Assembly: GCF_038502225.1 (NCBI RefSeq)
Contig: NC_091325.1
Location: 27,840,424 to 27,904,423, forward strand
DNA from: Cherax quadricarinatus
Lineage: Eukaryota > Arthropoda > Malacostraca > Decapoda > Parastacidae
DNA: 64,000 bases
Reading direction: 5' to 3'
Of this stretch, positions 11,226 to 22,667 are shown in pieces. Each line of letters opens with the position of its first letter. Position 1 is the first letter of the stretch. Below the pieces are notes generated by a model. That model was not told where the DNA came from. It saw nothing but the letters and a program-made list of their open reading frames with translations, and made no database searches. The position numbers and the translations under genes were made by a program.

Positions 11226-14200
11226 CATTGAACATAAATGACTTGAGGTCACAGAGAAAGTGTGTGTGGTTTCGGGAATATTTGGTGCGTCATGGTGTTG
11301 ACGTAGTGTTCTTGCAGGAACAATTATAGACCGGGTTATGAGTTGAAGGCAGAAGGATATAATGTGTATGTTGAGTATGCGGTCAGATTGAAAGGAGGTG
11401 TGGCCATTCTAGTAAAGGAAACTAGCCCGTTGGTTGTCAGGCATTGTGAGGGTGGGGAGGGGAGAGTGATTCGTGTGGATGGGTTATGGGGTCAGGTACG
11501 GATAACGTTGGTGTGTGTGTATGGCCCGGCAGAGGGTGATGTACGTGTTAAGAATAAATTCGTGAGAGACGTTCTGGTAAATTATTTGCGTGGTTTGCCG
11601 GGGGTGGCCATGATAGGAGGTGACTGGAATTGTGTGATAAGGCATAATGATGTTGATCCGAGGGGGGCAGGGCACTGTTTGGGAATATTGGAAGAATTGT
11701 TATTCAGGGTAGGATTGATCGATATTGGGGGAGGTGGGGTGGTGGAGTACACATTTATTAGGCGTGGGTATGCGGCTAGACTCGATCATTTGTTTGTGCC
11801 CAGAGCAGTAGTAATACACAGTGTGAGGGTGAGGGATGTGGTATTTTCAGATCACAGGGGTGTTTTGGTGGATATAGGTTGGGAGGGGTTGCCAAGAAAG
11901 TGTAAGGGGTACTGGAAGTTAAATGTAAAGTTGTTGCAGGGAGAGGAGTCTCGACAGTCATTTGTGCAATTGTGGGAGGAGTTGGTGGTGGAGGCGCCTG
12001 GGAACGAATATAACAGGTTGAAGTATGGGTATCAATCTTATCTTGAGGGGCAGTTGAGAGCTTGCTATGAGCGTGGGAGTGCTAGTTGTCCGGTGGACGA
12101 TATTGAGGGATTAAAGAAGAGTATTAGGGATTTACAAAATGAAAGATTTGATGGTGCTTGAGTTGTGGGTGGGCTGGAAGAGGTGTTATGGGGTGATAAG
12201 CCTTCGGCATGCGTGTTGAGAGGCCAGCGCAAGAGAAGAGTGGCAACAGAGATAATGGGATTAACTGTTCAGGTGGGGATGGAAGGGTATTGGGAGGGGC
12301 AGGTATTAGTGACGACTGAGGGTATGAGTGGATATCTAGATGCATGGTTTAGGTCATATACACAAAACGTAGGTATTCGAGAGGCAGCTTTGCAGGAAAT
12401 GGGAGGTTTTTGTGCAGTGTGAGATTGATGATACAGATAGGGTGACATTGGAAGGGCCGATCACGGAATGTGAGATTTGGCAAGCTTTGTCTGGGGCAAG
12501 TTTAGGTAAGGCGCCGGGTGTAGATGGGTTGCCCAATGATTTTTATGTTAGGAATTGGGAAGTATTGAGAGGGATTTTAGTAAGGTTGTTCAACGTCATG
12601 AAGGATGATGGGGAAATTGGTGAGCAGCAAAGAACTGCTATCGTGGTATTAGTTCCGAAAGGTGGACAGACTATGGTGGAGGATTACTGAGCAATATCGC
12701 TTATGTGCGGCGACTATAAGTTATTCGCAAGGATATTAGGAAATAGAATCAAACAGGTGATAGGTAAGGTAATTGATAGAGGACAATATGGGGTACTGGG
12801 TAGGTAAATGTATAAAGTTTTATAGAGCAGCGGGGGGAATTGGGGGGGGGGGTGTTTTGGCATTGGATTGGAGAGCAGCTTAAGATAGTGTAGAAAGGGA
12901 TGCATTATGGAGCTTCATGCATTGGCAGGGTTTTGTGAGGGAAATTATATCTTGGGCGAAAACATTGTATCAGGGAGCATCTATGAGAGTGCAGGTTATT
13001 GGAAGACTAGGTGTTAACATGCAGATGGGAAGGGGTTTGCGACAGGGATGCCCTCTGTGGCAAATATTGTTTGCGTGTCTACAGGATCCCTTTTATAAGG
13101 CAGTATAGTGGGAGGTTGGGTTGGTACTGAACGAGAGGGAGGGGCGGGTATAGTGGGATATGTGGATGACACGATTGTTTTGGTGAGGGATGAGAGGGAT
13201 TTACATAAGGTAGGAAGGGTGGTGGATGTGTTTGGTGAGGCTACTGGGATGGGAATTAATGCAGCAAAGTCCAAGTATATGGACCTAGGGGATAGCGTAC
13301 ATAGAAGTGGGACTGTAGAGGGAGGGTGGAGTGAGGTGGATCAGCTATTGATATGTGGGATAGTGTATGTGAGAAATGATAGGGTCGTGCAAGAGGCAAA
13401 TTCGATGCGGTCTGTGTATAGGGTTTTGAAACGATTGGGCGGTTTGAGGGCAGTGCAGCTAACATTGCATCAAAGGGTTATTGTTACGAATGTCCTATTG
13501 TATAGCAAGCTATGGCACGTGGTGGCAATATACCCGTTGAGGCGACGAGAGGTGCAACGTTTGCAACATGGGGTTTTCAGATTTATATGGGGATTGGCTT
13601 GTGACTGGCTTAGTAGAGGGGTGGTGACACTTCCCGTTAGCCAGGGGGAGCTGGGGCTTATACCTCCAGAAAAGCGTATGATGAGTGTGTACCTAAAACG
13701 GAGCTATTTGAAAGTGGGGGGTCTAGGAGAGGGGGGCTTGAAAGACTACGCACGGATATGCAACGGTGGTGGGGGGTAGGGAATTAATGATTGGTGAGGC
13801 CATGTTGCGGGTTTTAATGACTGTGAGGGATCTGGCTCGCCTGAAATTGAGGGTTCTAGAGATGGTGGGGGATGGGTCTGGTGGCGGCAGTTGAGGGGGC
13901 ATACTCCATGTATGCATCGGGGAATATATGGAAATGTTTACGGCAATTGCGTGTTAAACCAGGTGTAAGGGAGGTAATGTTTAGGTTTCTACATGGAATC
14001 TTGCCGTCTGGTGTTGTGTTATTTAATAGGAGACTAAAGGAGGGAGGGGAGTGCAAGGCGTGTGGATGTTTGGAGACTATTTTTCATGCGGTGTATTTTT
14101 GTAATTGTTTAGAAGCTGTGAGGGTATGGTTAGGTAGGGTAGTTAGGTTAGTGGGTGGGGTAAGGTTACAGGTGTTAAGGGTGTTAAGTTTAGGTATAGG

Positions 14201-14415
14201 TGGGATGAGTCAGATGGTGGTGAATGGGGTTTTATTTATACATCTTGGGCCATGAGGGAGGTGGGTGTGGATGAACGAATAAAGGTGTTAGCGGCCACTA
14301 TTTATAGAACTAAGTGCCGTTACAGGAATATTTATGGTGGAAGATGGGAGACAGTTTTTACTGAGGGTTACCGGAGATTTCGGTTGAAGGATTTAGGGGA
14401 TTTTAGTTTAAAGTA
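11226..14415 (+). pseudogene. LINE ORF2 (APE endonuclease, RT, zf-RVT), broken
   Basis: Encodes nicking endonuclease and reverse transcriptase for target-primed insertion. The endonuclease is visible from LNINDLRS through FLQE, then GGDWNCV near 11620, LDHLFVP near 11785 and SDHRGV near 11850. RT blocks follow: GKAPGVDGLPNDF near 12510, GRGLRQGCPL near 13030 and GYVDDTIVLV near 13155, which has VDD where many LINEs have ADD. The zf-RVT motif CKACGCLETIFHAVYFC is near 14055. Frame changes or stops occur near 11330, 12160, 12420, 12690, 12810, 12880, 13108, 13779 and 14255, so it cannot yield a full protein. The reading order is nevertheless collinear throughout. Confidence 0.75.
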
Positions 14416-15950
14416 AGGGGTAGCGGCGGGCTAGTTTCTTGAGTGTGGAAATGCGGATGGGCCTTTAGTGCGTGTGGTTTGGATTGGTTCTGTAACATAT
14501 ATGCTTTGCCTGTGGTGTGAGTGAGGTGTGGGTGGTGGTATTACACATGTTGTTACTTGATGATGTGACGTTTTTGGATAGTACATGTACGTAGTGTATT
14601 GGCGCACTACAACATTGTGTGTATACAAGGTAAGTGTGCGGGTAGACCATACAGTACTTGTGTGTGTGGGAATTACTGTACATTCTTGCAAGAGTGTCTT
14701 CATAGGTGCTATATAAAGCACGTATTACCTGGTGTTACTACGGAAAGACATTTGTGTGGTTGGAATATGATGTGACACAAAGTCGGGGGGTTCCCTTCTT
14801 GTAGTATGCATTCTGTAAGGCACAGTATCTGCATATCGGGATGGTGGGAAGTGTAAATAGTTGCAATGAGCAACGTGGCAAAGTATTTAACATTACGAGA
14901 GATTGTATTTTAGTACATAAGGCCTCACATATAATGTTTCAGAGGCCAGGTTAAGATTATATATATATCATGTTGTGTGACAATGTATATGCAGGGAAGT
15001 GTTGTATTCTATAAGTACATGCTTGTTATTTGTTTCCCTTTTATATTTTTATGATGCAAGTTTCAATTAAGTCTAATCTGTAAGGCAATATAAAAATGCA
15101 TATTGATTTTGCGTAAATGTATATTTTAGTTATAAATGCTTTGTTGGAGCAAGTTTGCATATGAGTTCAAGTAGCGGTGTAGGTCATGCAATTAGTACTG
15201 ATATATGGTAAGCAGTGATTTATGGTTGTTGGGTGGAGTGTAACCTTTTTGAGAAATAGGTTATTTCAGCCTTTGTAATCAAGGCAAAGTTTTCATAGAT
15301 GCTACATAGAGCCAGTAGAGTCTGGAATTCTTATTGTATGTCAATGCTTTGTAGGTATTTGATGAGGTATGACATAGTAAATGTAACTTTTGCAGAGGGT
15401 GGGTGTATAGGTTTTACTGGAATGTGGTGAAGCTTTTACCATTAGGGATTGTTTTGTATATAAAGCTTAGCATAAGATGTATAAGTGTACTGGGGTAAAT
15501 TAAATGGATATGTTGTGGGTAGATTTGTGTCAGCATAGTTGCTGATCCCTGTGTTGTATAGCATATCAGTATCATCCATGTGCTTTAGATAGGAGATCCC
15601 TTTTAGGCCTGTGACTTTGTGTGACGTCACGGGATGCGCATGTGTACGTTCGTACCTCTGCCTCAGCCTCAGTCGGCGTTAGATCTTCCAGGCTAGAACA
15701 CGGCAAGGCTGGGCTCCATCTCCCATCATCTCAGTCTGACAATATATATCGTTACCATCCAACAAGTGTGTCTACCTTCAACCCTCGATATCTCCATTTA
15801 AGAACCCCTACGATATTTGGGTGCGAAGCGTTTGGACTTGTATACATGCATGTTGTAAATTAATTTGTTGTTTCATGTCACTTGGCTTTAGTGACGTATG
15901 TTTGCATCTATGTATAATGTATACTGTATTTTAAATAAAATGTAAAAAAA
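14416..15950 (+). other. LINE 3' region with CRE-like palindrome and poly(A) signal
   Basis: Long noncoding 3' tail of copy 2. TGACGTCA, a perfect CRE palindrome, is at 15622-15629. AATAAA is at 15934-15939, followed by the A tail. Part of it (about 15600-15870) differs in composition and could be an insertion of another element. I cannot define its ends. Confidence 0.5.
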
Positions 15951-17570
15951 TGACGCTAGTTACGTCTGTCAGTAGTGACGCTAGTTACGTCAGTGTCAGT
16001 TGTGACGCTAGTTAGCCTTGTCAGTTAGGTCTGTGTCCTTAGTGACGATAGTTACGTCTGTGACTATAGTAACACTGGTAATGTCTGTGTCAGTAGAGGC
16101 GCTACTTACGTCTGTGTCAGTAGTGACGCTAGTTACGTCTGTGTCAATAGTGACGCTAGTTATGTTTGTGTCAGTAGTGACGCTGGTTACGTCTGTCAGT
16201 ATTGACAATATTTACGTCTGTGTCGGTAGTGACGCTAGTTACATCTGTCAACAGTGATGCTAGTTACGTCTGTTACACTGATAATATCTGTGTCAGTGGT
16301 AACACTGGTAATGTCTGTGTCAGTAGTAACATAGGTAATGTCTGTGTCAGTAGTGATGCTAGTTACGTCTGTGTCATTAGTGACCCTATTACGTCTGTCA
16401 GTAGTGACGCTAGTTACGTCTTTGTCAGTAGTGATGCTAGTTGCGTCTCTCAGCAGTGACGCTATTACGTCTGTATGTAGTGATGCTATTACGTCTGTCA
16501 GTAGTGACGCTAGTTACGCCTGTGTTAGTAGTGACGCTAGTTCTGTTTGTGTGACTAGTAACACTGGAAATGTCTGTGTCAATAGTGACGCTAGTTACGT
16601 CTGTGTCAGTAGTGACGCTATTTAGGTTTGTGTCAGTAGTGACAATAGTTACGTCAGTGTCAGTAGTGACGCAAGTTACGTCTGTCAGTAGTGACGCTAT
16701 TATGTCTGTCAGTAGTGACGCTAGTTACGTCTGTGTCAGCAGTGAAGGTATTTACGTCTGTGTCAGTAGTGACAAAAGTTACGTCTGTCAGTAGTGACGC
16801 TATTGTGTCTGTCAGTAGTGACGCTAGTTACGTCTGTCAGTAGTGACACTATTACATCTGTCAGTAGTGACGCTATTATGTCTGTCAGTAGTGACGCTAG
16901 TTACGTCAGTGCCAGTTGTGACGCTAGTTAGCCTTGTCAGTTATGTCTGTGTCCTTAGTGACGATAGTTACGTCTGTGACAACAGTAACACTGGTAATGT
17001 TTGTGTCAGTAGAGACGCTACTTACGTCTGTGTCAGTAGTGACGCTAGTTACGTCTTTATCAGTAGTGACACTAGTTACGTCTTTATCAGTAGTGACGCT
17101 AGTTACGTCTGTGTCAGTAGTGACGCTATTATGTCTGTCAGTAGTGACGCTAGTTAGGTTTGTGTCAGTTGTAACACTGGAAATATCTGTGCCAATAGTG
17201 ACGCTAGTTACGTCTGTCAATAGTAACGCTAGTTACATCTGTGTTAGTAGTGACGATAGCTACGTATGTGTCAGCAGTGACGCTAGTTTCATCTGTGTTA
17301 GTAGTGATACTAGTTACGTCTGTGTCAGTAGTGACGCTAGTTACGCATTTGTTAGTAGTGACGCTAGTTATGTCTGTGTCAGTAGTGAAGCTAGTTACGT
17401 ATTTGTTAGTAGTGACGCTAGTTATGTCTGTGTCAGTAGTGACGCTAGTTACATCTGTCAGTAGTAACGCTAGTTACGTCTGTGTCAGTAATGGCGCTAG
17501 TTTCGTCTGTCAGCAGTGACTCTAGCTACGTCTTTGTCAGTAGGGACTGTATTTACTTCTGTGTCAGTAA
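15951..17570. repeat. 27/25-bp minisatellite, block 2
   Basis: About 60 degenerate units (TGACGCTAGTTACGTCTGTG plus TCAGTAG), starting at the LINE's A tail and ending at the 3' tail of CR1-D. Spurious frames such as TSVSVVTLV or TDVTSVTTD repeats arise because 27 is a multiple of three. Confidence 0.95.
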
Positions 17571-17926
17571 AAGAACATAAGAAAGAAGGAACACCGCAAC
17601 AGGCCTACTGACCCATGCAAAGCAGGTCCATGTATCCCCCCTGGATTAGCCCAATGACCCATCTAGTCAGGTCACTTTCACTTAAGGAAGGAGCACGGCA
17701 TCAGACCTAGTAGCACAAGCCAGTTAGGTGCAACTCACACCAACACACACCCACTCATGTATTTATATAATCTATTTTTAAAACTACACAACGTTTTAGC
17801 CTCTATAACTTTACATGAGAGTTTGTTCCACTCATCCACAACTCTATTATCAAACCAGTGCTTTCCTATATCCTTCCTGAATCTGAATTTTTCCGACTTG
17901 AAACTATTGCTGCAAGTCCTCTCTTG

Positions 17927-18114
17927 ATGAGAGTAAGACACTTGTGCAACATCTGGGTATCTTTATTGTAGACGTTTCGCCATCCAGTGGCTTTATCAAT
18001 ACAAATTCTAGGACATAACTTGAAGACAGTAGAACTATGTACAGAAGATGAGGTAATCAGTCCCTCAACCTAGGAGTAGGTGCGAACAGCACCATAGTCG
18101 TGGAGATTCTGAAA
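17927..18114 (-). mobile_element. Hammerhead-type element fragment, 188 bp
   Basis: Inserted in CR1-D with a 9-bp duplication, CCTCTCTTG, at 17918-17926 and 18115-18123. It reads GTAAGACACTTGTGCAACATC and CTTTATTGTAGACGTTTCGCC on the plus strand. It belongs to the subfamily also seen at 19966-20031 and 24480-24667. The minus strand holds a degenerate core at 17971-17999. Confidence 0.75.
17971..17999 (-). ncRNA. Degenerate hammerhead-like core
   Basis: TTGATAA, stem GCCA-CTGGA-TGGC, then GAAACGTCT. The first motif departs from CTGANGA at two core positions, so catalysis is doubtful. Confidence 0.3.
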
Positions 18115-18564
18115 CCTCTCTTGGTTAGAAATTTTCAGCACGCTATTTATATCCTCATTATTTATTCCTGTTTTTCATTTATACACCTCAATTATATTCG
18201 CCCTAATTCTACGCATTTCTAGAGAGTGCAGATTCAGGGCCCTCAGTCTATCCTCATAGGGAAGATTTCTGATACATGGGATCATCTTTGTCATCCTCCT
18301 CTGTACGTTTCCCAGCGCATTTATATCCATTCTGTAATACGGTGACCAGAACTGAGCAGCATAGTCTAAATGAGGCCTAACCAAGGATATATAGAGTTGA
18401 AGAACAACCTGAGGACTTCTATTATTTATACTTCTATACATGAAGCCAAGGACTCTGTTAGCTTTATTGTGGACACAAATGCACTGGTTTTAGGTTTAGG
18501 TTTTTCGTAATCAGTAGTATTAAGATCTACATTATTTATATTATAAGTGGCATGGCTATTTTTA

Positions 18565-18757
18565 TTCAGGAAACTGTTCAACAAAGAGGAAGGCGTTGAG
18601 AACTTTGCAGTTTTGATCTACACATCGACTAAACTGCATTCTCCTCCTCTCCTTACGCCTTCCTCTTTGTATTGGACTGAAGAAGCCACTGTGTGGCGAA
18701 ACGTTTCCTGAATAAAGATTTCCATATGCTGCATAAGTGTCTCAATCTTCATTATTT
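18565..18757 (+). mobile_element. Hammerhead-type fragment in a mosaic duplication
   Basis: A hammerhead-like unit (core at 18677-18706, then CCTGAATAAAGATTTCC and TGTCTCAATC) sits between two versions of the same CR1 segment (about 18527-18635 and 18751-18840). The left version is interleaved with short patches complementary to the unit: TATTCAGGAAAC and CAAAGAGGAAGGCGT. Confidence 0.55.
18677..18706 (+). ncRNA. Hammerhead-ribozyme-like core
   Basis: CTGAAGA, stem GCCAC-TGT-GTGGC, then GAAACGTTT. Compared with the GCCTAC/GTAGGC copies, the stem sequence differs on both strands but pairing is kept. Confidence 0.5.
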
Positions 18758-19965
18758 AGATTATAAGTGGCATGGCTATTTTCCTGTTCAACAATTAGAA
18801 CTTTGCATTTTGTCTACATTAAACTGCATCTGCCACTTCTCCGACCATTGCATCAGTCTGTTCTAATCATCCTGGAGTGCTCTAGTGTTCTCATTAGAAT
18901 GAATTGGACGGCCTATTTTGGTGTCATCAGCAAATTTGCTTATGTCGCTATTTATTCCCTCATCTATGTCGTTTATGTAAATTGTGAACAACAACGGGCA
19001 CAACACTGACCCATGTGGAACATAAGAACATAAGAACATAAGAATGTAGGAACACTGCAGAAGGCCTACTGGCCCATACGAGGCAGGTCCTTATCAAAAC
19101 GACATCTACCTAAAGCTACTCAAGAAATAACTCCCGTACCCCTTGACACCAATCAAACCCAGCCCCTCCCACTCATATATTTGTCCAGTCTCTTCTTAAA
19201 GCTACCCAAGGTCCTAACCTCTATCACCCCACTGGGAAGACTGTTCCACGCATCTACAACTCTGTTAGAAAACCAGTACTTACCTATGTCCTTTCTAAAT
19301 CTAAATTTATCCAACTTAAATCCATTATTCCTGATTCTTACCTGGTTCGACACCCTCAGTACTTTATTAATGTCTCCCTTGTTTATGCCCGTCATCCACT
19401 TATACACTTCAATGATATCTCCCCTCATTCTACGCCTCTCCAGAGAGTGGAGATTTAAGGCTTTAAGTCTATCTTCATACGGGAGGTTCCTTACACAGTA
19501 AATCATTTTAGTCATTCTTCTCTGTATGTTCTCTAATGAGTCTATGTCCATCCTGTAGTAAGGGGGCCAAAACTGAGCAGCATAATCTAAATGAGGCCTC
19601 ACTAGTGATGTATAGAGCTGTAAAATAACTTTAGGACTTCTGTTACTTATACTTCTTGAGATAAATCCAAGTAATCTGTTGGCCTTGTTGCGCACACTGA
19701 GGCACTGCTGTCTTGGCTTTAGATTTCTGCTTACCATGACTCCCAAGTCTTTTTCACATTCTGTATGACCAAGCTCTACTTCACCTAGATTATAGCTTCG
19801 AGGGTTATTTTCATTACCAAGGGCAAGTACCTTACACTTATCCACATTAAACTTCATCTGCCATTTCTCAGACCAAGACATTAATTTGTTCAAATCGTCC
19901 TGGAGTTCATTGATATCCTCCTAAGAGTGAATTATACGGCCTATCTTTGTATCATCAGCAAACTT

Positions 19966-20031
19966 GAAAGTTAAGACACATGTGCAACATCTGGATATCT
20001 TTATTGTAGTAGACGTTTCGCCATCCAGTGG
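19966..20031 (-). mobile_element. 66-bp hammerhead-type fragment
   Basis: A minimal insertion in CR1-A flanked by the 8-bp duplication GCAAACTT (19958-19965 and 20031-20038, with one ambiguous base). It contains the TTAAGACACATGTGCAACATC end and the GCCACTGGATGGCGAAACGTC hairpin on the minus strand, and nothing upstream of the hairpin. Confidence 0.75.
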
Positions 20032-21763
20032 CAAACTTACTCATGTCACTAGTAATCCCTTCATCAAGGTCATTAATGTAAATTATGAACAAGAGAGGGC
20101 CTAAAACTGATCCTTGTGGAACGCCACTAGTGACTAATCCCCATTCAGATTTCACTCCATTAATGGTAACTCTCTGCTTTCTATTGGTAAGCCATGCCTC
20201 AATCCATGCTAGAACTTTACCTCCTATACCATGAGCTGCCACTTTTCTTAAGAGTCTCTTGTGAGGTACTTTGTCGAAGGCTTTACTAAAATCCAAATAA
20301 ACAATATCATATTCCTTATCACTGTCAACTGCCTCAAATGTTCTATTGAAGAACGTCAGTAAGTTTGTCAGGCAGGAACGACCTCTCGTGAATCCATGCT
20401 GAGATTCATTTATCAAGTTATGCTCTTCAAGGTGACTTCTGATGATGTCAGCTATAATTGATTCTAATAACTTGCCCACTGTAGATGTCAGGCTTATTGG
20501 ACGGTAATTTGAAGGAGTGGACTTATCCCCTGATTTGAATATAGGAACCACATTAGCCATCTTCCACATCTCTGGCACAACACTGGTAAGGATGGACGCA
20601 TTGAATACACTCGTTAATGGCTGACTAAGCTCCATCTTGCATTCCTTAAGTACCCTTGAAAACAACTCATCGGGTCCCGGGGACTTATTTTGTTTCAGTT
20701 TGTCTATCTGTTTAATAACCATGTCCCTCGTGACAGTAATATTAGTTAACTTAAATTCATCAGGAACTAAATAATTGTTAATTACTGGAATCTCATTTAC
20801 ATCTTCCTGTGTAAAAACTGACAAAAAATAGTCATTAAATAAGGAACACATTTCCAGTTCATTATCCGTCAGCTGTCCATTCCCAGATTTCAGAGGTCCT
20901 ACTTTTTCCTTCACCTTCGTCCTATACACTTGAAAGAACCCCTTTGGATTAGTCTTTGATTCATTAGCGACTCTAATTTCATAGTCACGTTTAGCCTTTC
21001 TAATCGCCTTTTTTACTTCTCTTTTAAGCTGAACATATTGGTCAGTAAGGTTAACCTCTCCTCTTCTGATGCGCCTATAAATTCCCCTTTTCTCCCCTAA
21101 TAGATGCTTTAGCCTCCTGTTAACCCATTTGGGATCGTTATTATTAGACCTAATTTCTCTCTGGGGAATGTATATACTCTGGGCACTGTGTACATTATTA
21201 AGAAAACAATCATAAAAGCAGATCCCTTCATATTCATAAGTATGATTATCGTCAATAAAATCATTAGCTAGATAACCCCAATCAAGATTAGACAGATGTT
21301 CCCTAAGTCCATTATAATCGGCAGAACGAAAATCGAGGATTTTTACTGTATTATCATTATTCTTGCATTCCCAATTAATGCTAAAGGTGATGGATTTGTG
21401 ATCACTTGCGCCAAGCTCTTCAGTGATCTCCAGATTATTCACGAGTGTTTCCTTATTTGACAAGACTAGGTCTAGCAAATTATTACCCCTGGTAGGTTCA
21501 GTTACACTCTGTTTCAGAAAACAGTCCTGAACTGTTTCCATGAAGTCACTGGACTCTAGATTACCTGTCAAAGAATTCCAGTCAATTTGGCTAAAGTTAA
21601 AGTCCCCTACTATGACTACGTTACTGTGTCCAGAAGCCCTAACAATTTCGTCCCAAAGAAGTCTCCCTCTATCGTGATCCAAGCCTGGAGGTCGGTATAT
21701 TACACCTAGAATTAGTTTTTGTTAGGTAAGACACATATGCAACAGTTAGACAACTTTATTCCG

Positions 21764-21795
21764 AAACGTTTCGCCTACACAGTAGGCTTCTTCAG
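21764..21795 (-). ncRNA. Hammerhead-ribozyme-like core
   Basis: CTGAAGA, stem GCCTAC-TGT-GTAGGC, then GAAACGTTT on the minus strand. Stem I is not evident. Confidence 0.5.
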
Positions 21796-21984
21796 TCGAA
21801 TACAGAAAGTAGGCAGGAACAGTAGAGATGTGAAGACGATGTAATCAGTCCATCACCCTTAAAGTCGTAGAATTTGAGGTTGTCAGTCCCTCGGCCTGGA
21901 GAAGTTCAGTTCCATAGTCAGGAACTATCTGAAGATCAAGCGACAGTGCGGAGACTTAAATACTGTCGGAAGGAGAGGTGCAGG

Positions 21985-22032
<48 letters not shown>

Positions 22033-22143
22033 AGAGGCCACTGAGAGGTCATGTCCCTCTCAGATCCAACACTTCTCACTTGAAAAGCTTGTCCAAGGTG
22101 TTTTCTGTACCAAGATGCCACGTGTTGCAGTGTCTGACAAGAT

Positions 22144-22215
22144 GAACATCAAAATGGTATACAATACCGACAGGTTGTTAACAACCTGTCGGTATTGTAT
22201 ACCATTTTGATGTTC
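22144..22215. repeat. Perfect 72-bp palindrome
   Basis: Two 36-bp arms (GAACATCAAAATGG...GGTTGTT and its exact complement) meet at GTTAAC without a spacer. The same 36-bp block begins the insertions at 7561 and 26584 with a few base changes. Confidence 0.95.
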
Positions 22216-22522
22216 AGAATTAGTTTTTCTTGACCCTCCACGAACTCTACCCAAACAGACTCTGTTACTGCTCCATCTATTTTTATACCTGTTTTTATGC
22301 AACAATTAATATTTTCTCGAACATACAATGCAACTCCTCCCCCCTTCCCATTACATCTATCCACATTGAATAACTTAAATCCCTGAAAATTACACTCAGC
22401 AGTCATATCCCGACTCTTTAAATCATACCACGTTTCAGTTAATGCAATGATATCAAAGTTCCCAGCACATGCCTACCAGTGACTTTGCCCTCGTCTGCTG
22501 CCCGTCCCTATCCACTGACGCC

Positions 22523-22530
22523 TATATAAA
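22523..22530 (+). promoter_or_regulatory. TATA box of the 2.2-kb element
   Basis: TATATAAA lies about 145 bp upstream of the ATG at 22668. An inverted repeat, TCTACACC...GGTGTAGA, in the presumed leader (about 22588-22632) could fold into a stem-loop. Confidence 0.4.
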
Positions 22531-22667
22531 CCGCCAGTCTTCTTGTCTTTGCGGTCATCAGAATAAACACAGTCCGATCATACAGTTGCTCTACACCGCA
22601 AGAAGCCTCTCTTCGACCCTGTCGGGGTGTAGAATTTATATTCTACAAACGTGATATCCTTTTCACA

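Larger units (their letters stand above)
9895..15950 (+). mobile_element. Tx1/L1-like LINE, copy 2, full length
   Basis: A complete but decayed non-LTR retrotransposon. It has a short 5' leader, ORF1 (9981-11225), a broken ORF2 (about 11226-14415), a 1.5-kb 3' region, AATAAA at 15934-15939 and an A tail ending at 15950. The endonuclease is APE-like, and the RT block GRGLRQGCPL and the C-terminal zf-RVT motif point to the L1/Tx1 side of LINE diversity. It lies inside the 27-bp minisatellite with no clear target duplication. Confidence 0.75.
17735..18960 (-). pseudogene. CR1-D ORF2, C-terminal third, broken
   Basis: The end of the CR1 RT polyprotein is recognised from RPHLDYAAQFWSPYY and NVQRRMTKMIPCIRNLPYEDRL (about 18220-18400), then KFRFRKDIGKHWF and the terminal YKYMSGC. 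It is broken by a 188-bp insertion at 17927-18114 and by the mosaic hammerhead insertion near 18565-18757. The frame upstream continues in 24808-25575. It is nonfunctional. Confidence 0.75.
21721..22215 (-). mobile_element. Hammerhead-bearing element, monomer with palindromic end
   Basis: A 495-bp insertion in CR1-A flanked by a 13-bp duplication, AGAATTAGTTTTT, at 21708-21720 and 22216-22228. It begins GTTAGGTAAGACACATATGC and has a core on the minus strand at 21764-21795. It carries a (GTA)n run at about 21990-22031 and ends in a perfect 72-bp palindrome (22144-22215). This copy shows the likely monomer layout of the family. Confidence 0.8.

Noticed and set aside
16008..17519. Frames rich in TSVSVVTLV or TDVTSVTTD repeats, also at 36460-37575
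   Set aside because: Translations of the 27-bp minisatellite on both strands; no gene features.
19181..19501. Plus-strand frames overlapping CR1 copies (also at 25754, 29638, 33401, 54256 and 56773)
   Set aside because: Antisense shadows of CR1 ORF1/ORF2 that recur at the same positions in each copy.
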